A DNA stretch of 6,542 bases from Burkholderiales bacterium (GTDB taxonomy: Bacteria > Pseudomonadota > Gammaproteobacteria > Burkholderiales > Burkholderiaceae_C): assembly GCA_011391855.1 (NCBI GenBank), contig JAABPT010000082.1:1-6542 (forward strand). Direction: 5' to 3'. Shown piece by piece: positions 1-5,001 of the stretch (positions are counted from its first letter, which is position 1; every line of letters begins with the position of its first letter). The notes beneath the pieces were generated by a model. That model worked only from the letters and a program-made list of their open reading frames with translations, was not told where the DNA came from and made no database searches. The position numbers and the translations under genes were made by a program.

Positions 1-1
1 C

Positions 2-448
2 ATGCGCTCGCCGGTGATCGACGGCAAGAAGACGGTCTTCGTGGTCATCATGCGCGCCGGCAGCGGCTTCCTGGACGGCATGCTCGAAGTGGTGCCCGGC
101 GCACGCGTCGGCCACGTCGGCCTGTACCGGGACCCCAAGACGCTGGTGGCGGTGGAGTATTACTTCAAGATGCCGCACGGCATGCCCGAGCGCGACGCCA
201 TCGTGCTGGACCCCATGCTGGCCACCGGCAATTCCGCGGTCGCTGCGGTCGAGCGGCTGAAGGAGACGCGGCCGCGCTCGATCCGCCTCGTGTGCCTGCT
301 GGCCGCGCCCGAGGGCCTGAAGAATTTCCACGCCCACCACCCCGACGTGCCGGTGATCACGGCGGCGGTAGACCGCCAGCTCGACACGCACGGCTATATC
401 GTGCCGGGCCTGGGCGACGCGGGCGACCGCTTGTTCGGGACCAAGTAG
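2..448 (+). CDS. upp: Uracil phosphoribosyltransferase, C-terminal part (5' end outside window)
   Basis: Uracil phosphoribosyltransferase is a cytoplasmic pyrimidine-salvage enzyme that joins uracil to PRPP, giving UMP and pyrophosphate. The 148 residues seen correspond to the C-terminal part of a protein that is about 208 residues in E. coli. The first ATG is internal: the frame stays open to the left edge, so roughly 60 N-terminal residues are missing. Visible family landmarks are the [12 protein letters not shown] segment (residues 17-28), the GLYRD segment (40-44), the PRPP-binding loop [13 protein letters not shown] (67-79), LLAAPEG (99-105), and the uracil-binding C-terminus [18 protein letters not shown] (131-148). 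The stop is TAG at 446-448. No frameshift or missing key residue is seen in this portion. It faces the ABC transporter genes convergently, with a 77-base gap. Promoter and ribosome-binding site lie outside the window. Confidence 0.96.
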   Translation: MRSPVIDGKKTVFVVIMRAGSGFLDGMLEVVPGARVGHVGLYRDPKTLVAVEYYFKMPHGMPERDAIVLDPMLATGNSAVAAVERLKETRPRSIRLVCLLAAPEGLKNFHAHHPDVPVITAAVDRQLDTHGYIVPGLGDAGDRLFGTK

Positions 449-479
449 CTGCGCGGGCAGGCCGTGCCGATCGAGCGGT

Positions 480-497
480 CCGCCGCTTCGACGGCGG
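480..497. terminator. Possible bidirectional hairpin terminator between convergent genes
   Basis: A perfect 6-bp GC-only stem (CCGCCG at 480-485, CGGCGG at 492-497) closes a six-base loop, CTTCGA, between the convergent upp and ABC ATPase genes. Its position 31 bases after the upp stop and 28 bases before the ATPase stop fits a shared terminator. There is no T-run on either side, so it is not a canonical intrinsic terminator. It may only be a GC-rich hairpin or a stabiliser of the 3' ends. Confidence 0.35.
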
Positions 498-525
498 TCG
501 GCAGCGGTCGGCCGTTGCCTGCGCT

Positions 526-1191
526 TCAGACCAGGCGGCCGTCGAGCAGTTCGATGCGCCGGTCCATCGCCGCGGCGATGTCCGGGTTGTGCGTGGCGAC
601 CAGCAGCAGGGCCTGCTGGCTGCGGGCGTGGCCGACCAGGAGCTCGATGACCTGTTCGCCGGCACGGCTGTCCAGGTTGCCGGTGGGCTCGTCGGCCAGC
701 AACAGCGCCGGCCGATTGACGAGGGCGCGCGCCACCGCAGCGCGCTGGCGTTCACCGCCCGAGACATGCGTCGGCAGGAAGCCGGCACGGGCACCCAGGC
801 CCATCGACTCCAGCAGCAGCGCCGCGCGGGCACGCCGCTGCGCCAACGGCACGCCCAGCGCCAGCATCGGTGCTTCCACGTTTTCCTGCAGCGTCATCGT
901 CGGCACCATGTGGTGGAACTGGAAGACGAAACCGACGCGCCGGGCGCGGAAGTCGGCGCCGCGCCGTACCCGGGCCAGGTCGATGCCGTCGACCTGGACG
1001 CGCCCGCGGTCGGGCCGGTCGAGCAGGCCGACGAGCGACAGCAGCGTGCTCTTGCCGCAGCCCGACGGCCCGGTCAGCGCCACCGTCTGGCCGCGCTGCG
1101 CGCTGAAGCTCACGTCGTGCAGCGCGCGCACGCGGCCGTGGTCGTAGTCGCGACCCAGTTCGCTGACCTGGAGCAGCACCGGCTCACTCAT
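526..1191 (-). CDS. ABC transporter ATP-binding protein (LolD/MacB-type)
   Basis: This is the cytoplasmic ATPase subunit that powers the permease encoded just upstream. The protein has 221 residues, the usual size for a stand-alone LolD-type ATPase. All nucleotide-binding motifs are intact: Walker A GPSGCGKST (41-49), Q-loop glutamine Q91 in FVFQFHHMVP, signature VSGGERQR (143-150), Walker B LLLADE (163-168) followed by PTGNLD, and switch histidine H201 in ATHNPD. The QFHHMVPTMTLQENV stretch after the Q-loop and the DEPTGNLD motif are typical of the LolD/MacB/FtsE group. The frame extends further upstream to 1380, but that part is a shadow of the permease gene. The ATG at 1189-1191 is chosen because it gives the normal family N-terminus and overlaps the permease stop in ATGAGTGA, an arrangement that suggests translational coupling. 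No clear Shine-Dalgarno precedes it. The substrate cannot be read from this subunit. Confidence 0.93.
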   Translation of the reverse strand: MSEPVLLQVSELGRDYDHGRVRALHDVSFSAQRGQTVALTGPSGCGKSTLLSLVGLLDRPDRGRVQVDGIDLARVRRGADFRARRVGFVFQFHHMVPTMTLQENVEAPMLALGVPLAQRRARAALLLESMGLGARAGFLPTHVSGGERQRAAVARALVNRPALLLADEPTGNLDSRAGEQVIELLVGHARSQQALLLVATHNPDIAAAMDRRIELLDGRLV

Positions 1192-2284
1192 GGCGCAAGG
1201 CGGCCAGCGGCTGCATGCGCCACAGCACGACGGCGGGCCAGGCCAGCGCGAGCAGGGCGATGACGAGCGTGAGCGCGAACGACGTGGCCACCAGCGCAGT
1301 CGAGAGCGAGACCGGGATCCAGCCGAAGCCCACCGTCTCCATGCCGTTGACGGTGTGCAGCAGCGCCAGCCCGGCGACATTACCCAGCGCCGCGCCGGCC
1401 AGGCACAGCAGCACGCTCTCGGCCAGCAGCATGCGCAGCACGAGCCACGGCGTCCAGCCCACGGCCATGAGGATGCCGATCTCGCGCGTGCGCTCGGCCA
1501 CCGCCATCAGCAAGGTGTTGGTGACCACCAGCACCGTGCCCACCAGCGCCACCACCGCGATGGTGCCCACGAAGGCGTCGACGACGCGGAACAGGCGCAG
1601 CGCGCCGGCAAATTCGGTGGCCGGGATGGCGCGCAATTCCGGGTGCCGACGTTGCACTTCGGTGATCATGCGGGCAGTTTCGGCGCGGTCGCCGGTGCGC
1701 AGCAGGGCCAGTGTGAAGTGGCCCTCGCTGCCGTCGGGCGTGAACAGGCGCTGCGCCTGGCGGCTGCCGATCATCACGCCGCCGTCGAACATGCGGCTGC
1801 CGGTACGGAAGATGCCGCTGACGAGATGGTCCTTGTCGCCCAGCCGCAGCAGCGCGCCGGGCTGCAGACCCAGGCGCTGCGCACCGAGCTCGCCCAGCAT
1901 CGCCTCGTCCCGGTCGGCCACCATGGGCCGCCCCGCCACCAGGGCCATGCGGTTGGCGAAGCCGGGCTCCACGCCCATCACCAGCGCATAGGGGCTCCAG
2001 GACTCGTTCAGCGTGCCGATGACCATCGGCGCCAGGGCTTCGCCATGTTCCTGGGCCAGCGTCTGCATCTGTGCCAGCGTGATGCGCGAAGAGAACGGCG
2101 ACGGCGCCCGCCGTTCGTGCACGACGACGTCGAAGTGGTAGGCGTCGATGGCGGCGCCGATCTGCTGCCGAAGGTCGGCGGTGATGGCGCTCACCGCCGC
2201 GAACAAGGCCACCCCGGCCGCGATGCCGAGCACGGTCATCAGGCTGCGCAGCGGAGCGCGCAGCAGGTTGCGCAGGAAGATCAT
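1184..2284 (-). CDS. ABC transporter permease, FtsX/MacB family
   Basis: Inner-membrane permease of 366 residues with the type VII (MacB/LolC/FtsX) layout: one N-terminal membrane helix (about 15-35), a large periplasmic MacB_PCD-like domain (about 36-237), then three C-terminal helices (about 238-262, 288-310, 328-356). The AVAERTREIGILMAVGWT segment (261-278) after the second helix is the cytoplasmic coupling region characteristic of the family. Members of this superfamily use ATP hydrolysis to drive movements in the periplasm, extracting lipoproteins or pushing substrates to an outer-membrane partner, rather than moving substrate through the membrane. Only one permease gene is present, so a homodimer is the likely form. 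There is no in-frame start just upstream of ATG 2284, and only a weak G-rich stretch as ribosome-binding site. The gene follows the lipoprotein gene after 31 bases with no obvious terminator and overlaps the ATPase gene by 8 bases. The substrate is unknown, and no adaptor (MacA/HlyD type) lies in the window. Confidence 0.9.
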   Translation of the reverse strand: MIFLRNLLRAPLRSLMTVLGIAAGVALFAAVSAITADLRQQIGAAIDAYHFDVVVHERRAPSPFSSRITLAQMQTLAQEHGEALAPMVIGTLNESWSPYALVMGVEPGFANRMALVAGRPMVADRDEAMLGELGAQRLGLQPGALLRLGDKDHLVSGIFRTGSRMFDGGVMIGSRQAQRLFTPDGSEGHFTLALLRTGDRAETARMITEVQRRHPELRAIPATEFAGALRLFRVVDAFVGTIAVVALVGTVLVVTNTLLMAVAERTREIGILMAVGWTPWLVLRMLLAESVLLCLAGAALGNVAGLALLHTVNGMETVGFGWIPVSLSTALVATSFALTLVIALLALAWPAVVLWRMQPLAALRHE

Positions 2285-2315
2285 TCCGGCGCCCCCGCCG
2301 CGAACGGCCCAACTC

Positions 2316-3323
2316 TCAGCGCACGCAAGCCGGCACTGAAGTCACCGGCACGCCGTTCACAGTCAGCGTGGCCTGCAGCGTTGGGCCCGGCACCAGCGTG
2401 GCCACCGCTTTCGTGCCATTGGCGCCGGTGAAGGTGATGACACCGGAAACCACGTCGCCGTCGGCATCTTCGACCATGGGCTGCGTGGTCGCGATGTCGT
2501 AGTAGCTGCCGTTGCTGCGATAGCCCCGACCGGTCATCGTGCGCTCGACGTTGCCGACCGGCGTCTCGTACTGACGCAGCGTGTAGTTGGACTGACGGTA
2601 GGTCTTGCCGGTGTCGTTGCTCTTGACCGTCATATCGGTCATCGACATGACGTCCGGCTTGGCGGCCGTCGGCGTGCCTCCGGGCTCGCCGACCACCATC
2701 TTGAAGCCGCTGAAACTCAGGGTCTGGGAGCTCAACTGCGCACCTCCCGCGTCCTGCACGGCCAGGGTTACCGCCTCGCTGGTGTTGGCCACCAGCTGGG
2801 TCGTGATCGGGCCGCTGGCCGTGGGAGTGGCGGTATCGACGAAGGCGATCTTGCCGTTGATCCTGTCCTGTTCGCCCGTGTCGGTGTCGGTCATGCAATA
2901 GTTTTCGAAGGCCAGGGTGGCCGTCGTCACGCCATTTAGGTGCGAATAGTTGCGGTAACCCCAGCGTCCGCCGCAATCACCCAGCTGGTCGGGCGGTGGG
3001 GTGCTGCTCAGGGCCAGCCGGGTCTTGGTCATGGGCGGCAGCGTCCCTGTGGTGAGCTTGATCCCCTCCCGCAGCAGCACGGCCGCGGTCAGCTTGCGCC
3101 CGGCGCGCATGGCGCCCGTGGCGCCGTCCCTGCAGATGCCGACGATGCCTTCGAAGTCGGCAATGGCCGTGGCCACGCCTGCCGAGTCGATGGTGGCCGC
3201 GGTTTCCACGGGCGTCGAATCACTCCCGCCCCCGCCGCAAGAGGCCACCAGGGCGACCGTGCCGGCCGCGACGGCGCCGACACCCGCCAATGTCAACGAA
3301 TTGGAACCCTTCAATTTACGCAT
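2316..3323 (-). CDS. Predicted lipoprotein of unknown function
   Basis: I do not recognise the family. The 335-residue product starts with a basic MRKLKG n-region, a hydrophobic stretch (about 10-27) and a lipobox VASC with the lipidation cysteine at C29, followed by GGGGSDSTP. This is a classic signal-peptidase II site with a flexible linker, so the mature protein should be a lipid-anchored periplasmic or outer-membrane protein. The remainder is rich in Thr, Ser, Gly and Val with alternating patterns suggesting beta structure. It contains four further cysteines (C64, C117, C143, C333) that could form two disulfides. No catalytic motif is evident. The start is fixed by a strong Shine-Dalgarno (AAGGAGGG, five bases before ATG) and by the signal peptide. 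It is followed after 31 bases by the ABC permease gene on the same strand, so co-transcription is plausible. A role with that transporter is inference. Confidence 0.85.
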   Translation of the reverse strand: MRKLKGSNSLTLAGVGAVAAGTVALVASCGGGGSDSTPVETAATIDSAGVATAIADFEGIVGICRDGATGAMRAGRKLTAAVLLREGIKLTTGTLPPMTKTRLALSSTPPPDQLGDCGGRWGYRNYSHLNGVTTATLAFENYCMTDTDTGEQDRINGKIAFVDTATPTASGPITTQLVANTSEAVTLAVQDAGGAQLSSQTLSFSGFKMVVGEPGGTPTAAKPDVMSMTDMTVKSNDTGKTYRQSNYTLRQYETPVGNVERTMTGRGYRSNGSYYDIATTQPMVEDADGDVVSGVITFTGANGTKAVATLVPGPTLQATLTVNGVPVTSVPACVR

Positions 3324-3328
3324 GATGA

Positions 3329-3336
3329 CCCTCCTT
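3329..3336 (-). promoter_or_regulatory. Strong Shine-Dalgarno for the lipoprotein gene
   Basis: Read on the - strand this is AAGGAGGG, a near-perfect match to the 16S anti-Shine-Dalgarno, with five bases before the ATG at 3321-3323. It fixes the lipoprotein start and implies efficient translation. It is the clearest ribosome-binding site in the window. Confidence 0.85.
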
Positions 3337-3491
3337 GGAGTCTGTCGCCAGCATGCATCCTTCTTCCCGCTTGACCCTTGAGCGCTGTCAACCGCTGGTT
3401 CATCAGAGTCTTCCCGCCGTACGGCAAGTGCCCCTCGGGTCGCGGCCTGTGCAGTGACGCGGCGCCGTGACCGCTCGTGCCCGGGCTTCGG

Positions 3492-3947
3492 TCAGCGCGC
3501 CGTGTTTGGATCGGGCCAGCCCAGCGTGTGCAGGATGGCCGTTTCCCGCGCCTCCATGTGCTGTGCTTCGGCATCGTCTTCATGCGCCCAGCCCTGCGCG
3601 TGCAGGCAGCCGTGCACCAGCAGGTGGGCGTAGTGGGCTTCGAGCGAGATGCCCTGGTCGAGCGCCTCTTGCGCCACCACCGGCGCGCAGAGGATCAGGT
3701 CGGCCACCACCACCGGTGCGTGTTCGTAGTCGAAGGTGAGCACGTTGGTGGCGTAGTCCTTGCCGCGGTAGTCGCGGTTCAGCGCGCGGCCTTCGTCGGT
3801 GTCGACGATGCGCACCGTGATCTGCCCCGGCGCCGCGAGTGCGGTGCGCACCCAGCGCGCCACGCGGTGCCGCGGCAGCAGCGCGCGGTGGCGCGTGTCG
3901 GCGAACTGCAGCGACAGTTGCAGCGGCGGTGAAGCTGGCCGCTTCAC
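3492..3947 (-). CDS. ybeY: Endoribonuclease YbeY (rRNA maturation factor)
   Basis: YbeY is a conserved cytoplasmic metal-dependent single-strand endoribonuclease needed for 16S rRNA 3'-end maturation and for quality control of defective 70S ribosomes. The 151-residue length is normal. The zinc-binding H-x3-H-x5-H motif is complete at H112, H116 and H122 within [14 protein letters not shown]. The other family block, [16 protein letters not shown] (59-74), carries the conserved arginine R61 and the strand that lines the active-site cleft. The start codon is GTG at 3945-3947, six bases after the phoH stop, with a G-rich GGCGGG stretch between that may act as ribosome-binding site. The tight spacing implies one phoH-ybeY transcript. 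The next gene downstream is a lipoprotein gene with its own strong ribosome-binding site rather than the corC/lnt genes that often follow ybeY in proteobacteria. Confidence 0.95.
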   Translation of the reverse strand: MKRPASPPLQLSLQFADTRHRALLPRHRVARWVRTALAAPGQITVRIVDTDEGRALNRDYRGKDYATNVLTFDYEHAPVVVADLILCAPVVAQEALDQGISLEAHYAHLLVHGCLHAQGWAHEDDAEAQHMEARETAILHTLGWPDPNTAR

Positions 3948-3953
3948 GCCCGC

Positions 3954-4952
3954 CTACCCCCGACTTCGCGGCGGCTCCGCCGCCTCGTAGGCTTCCACGA
4001 TGCGGGCCACCAGCGGATGGCGCACCACGTCGGCTGCGGTGAAGTCGGTGAAGGCCATGCCGTGCACGCGGGCCAGTACCTGCCGCGCCTCGACCAGGCC
4101 GCTGGCCGTGCCCTGGGGCAGGTCGATCTGGCTCACGTCGCCGGTGACCACGCACTTGCTGCCGAAGCCGATGCGAGTGAGGAACATCTTCATCTGCTCG
4201 CGCGTGGTGTTCTGCGCCTCGTCCAGGATCACGAAGGCGTGGTTGAGCGTGCGCCCGCGCATGAAGGCCAGCGGCGCGATCTCGATCAAGCCCTTTTCGA
4301 ACGCTTTGGTGACGCGGTCGAAACCCATCAGGTCGTACAGCGCGTCGTACAGCGGGCGCAGATAGGGGTCGACCTTTTGCGCCAGGTCGCCGGGCAGGAA
4401 GCCGAGCCGTTCGCCGGCCTCGACCGCCGGGCGCGTGAGCACGATGCGCTGCACGCCGTGGCGTTCCAGCGCATCCACGGCACAGGCCACGGCCAGGAAG
4501 GTCTTGCCGGTGCCGGCCGGGCCGATGCCGAACGTGATGTCGTGCGCCAGCATCTGCCGCAGGTACTGCACCTGGTTGGGCGTGCGGCCCATGAGGTCGG
4601 TGTGGCGGGTGTGCAGTACCACCGGGCCTTCGGCCGGCGCGGCGTCGGCGCGCTGCGGTGCCTGGGCCGCCACGGCCTGGGCCAGCGCCGACTGCAGCGC
4701 GCGTTCGCCGATCGGATCACGCGCCTTCGCGTACAAGGCATCGAGCAGCAGCACCGCGCTGTCGACGGCCCCGCGCGGCCCGTCGATGCGAAAGCTGGCC
4801 TCGCGCCGAGCCAGCCGCACGCCCAGCGTGGCCTCGATGGCGCGCAAGTGGGCGTCCAGCGGCCCGCACAAATGCGCCAGGCGGTGGTTGTCGGGAGTTT
4901 CGAAGGTGTGGCGACGGATCACGAGGATGGGCAATTGCGCACGACAGGCCAT
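3954..4952 (-). CDS. phoH: PhoH family P-loop ATPase
   Basis: Cytoplasmic PhoH/PhoL-type ATPase, usually linked to RNA metabolism and encoded next to ybeY; its exact activity is not settled. With the ATG at 4950-4952 it has 332 residues. An N-terminal nucleic-acid-binding-like region (about 13-75, including RRHTF and AHLCGPLDAHLRAIE) precedes the PhoH domain. Visible motifs are Walker A GPAGTGKT (144-151), LTRPAVEAGERLGFLPGDL (172-190), Walker B VILDEAQN (241-248), TGDVSQIDLP (270-279) and DVVRHPLV (308-315). The start is uncertain. ATG 4952 has no Shine-Dalgarno. GTG at 4920-4922 would begin MIRRHTF, closest to the usual family N-terminus. ATG at 5001-5003 has a purine-rich AGGAGG/AGAGG upstream but would add 17 residues unlike the family and overlap the divergent kinase start. 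The product is otherwise intact. ybeY follows after 6 bases. Confidence 0.94.
   Translation of the reverse strand: MACRAQLPILVIRRHTFETPDNHRLAHLCGPLDAHLRAIEATLGVRLARREASFRIDGPRGAVDSAVLLLDALYAKARDPIGERALQSALAQAVAAQAPQRADAAPAEGPVVLHTRHTDLMGRTPNQVQYLRQMLAHDITFGIGPAGTGKTFLAVACAVDALERHGVQRIVLTRPAVEAGERLGFLPGDLAQKVDPYLRPLYDALYDLMGFDRVTKAFEKGLIEIAPLAFMRGRTLNHAFVILDEAQNTTREQMKMFLTRIGFGSKCVVTGDVSQIDLPQGTASGLVEARQVLARVHGMAFTDFTAADVVRHPLVARIVEAYEAAEPPRSRG
3968..3983. repeat. GC inverted repeat at the phoH 3' end, ahead of ybeY
   Basis: GCGGCGG (3968-3974) and CCGCCGC (3977-3983) are perfect inverted arms with a two-base centre; as RNA a 6-bp stem with a four-base loop is realistic. It lies in the last codons of phoH (around residues EAAEPP) and about 20 bases upstream of the ybeY GTG. 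It could affect ybeY translation or mRNA processing, but GC-rich coding sequence produces such dyads by chance. Confidence 0.4.
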
Positions 4953-4957
4953 TGTCG
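4942..4957. repeat. Inverted repeat spanning the phoH start codon
   Basis: CGACA (4942-4946) and TGTCG (4953-4957) form a perfect 5-bp dyad around six bases. On the phoH mRNA the loop is AUGGCC, so the proposed start codon would sit in the loop of a small hairpin. It could equally be a half-site pair for a DNA-binding protein in the short phoH/kinase divergent region. The arms are short, so chance occurrence is possible. Confidence 0.4.
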
Positions 4958-5001
4958 CAGCGCGGCGCAGCCGCGGCCGGCCGTGCAGAATGCCCGGCTC
5001 C
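4953..5001. other. Short divergent intergenic region between phoH and the sensor kinase
   Basis: Only 49 bases separate the two chosen start codons, which face away from each other. The stretch is very GC-rich, with several overlapping GCCGC/GGCCGG runs. I see no convincing -35/-10 pair and no Shine-Dalgarno for either gene inside it. Promoters for one or both genes must therefore overlap the opposing coding region or deviate from the sigma-70 consensus. An in-frame ATG at 4990-4992 offers the kinase a four-residue longer alternative start. Confidence 0.6.

Noticed and set aside
292..1263. Long + strand open frame opposite the ABC ATPase gene
   Set aside because: Its product is a low-complexity Arg/Ala/Gly-rich shadow with no domain, while the - strand frame carries every ABC motif. 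High GC makes stops rare on the antisense strand.
1192..1380. N-terminal extension of the ABC ATPase frame up to 1380
   Set aside because: The extra 63 residues are Arg/Ser/Trp-rich, lie wholly inside the permease gene and have no counterpart in ABC ATPases; ATG 1191 gives the normal start.
1190..2431. Long + strand open frame opposite the permease gene
   Set aside because: The Gln/His/Arg-rich composition is typical of an antisense frame of a GC-rich gene. The permease on the - strand has coherent membrane segments and family motifs.
3311..3403. 30-codon - strand leader ORF overlapping the lipoprotein start
   Set aside because: It begins at ATG 3403 and ends just inside the lipoprotein gene, which could suggest coupling. 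However, it has only a weak ribosome-binding site, and the lipoprotein has an excellent one of its own, so coupling is unnecessary.
3454..3486. GC palindromes (CGGCGCCG, GCCCGGGC) after ybeY as an intrinsic terminator
   Set aside because: Each is a self-complementary 8-mer without a usable loop or a following T-run, so no terminator is supported.
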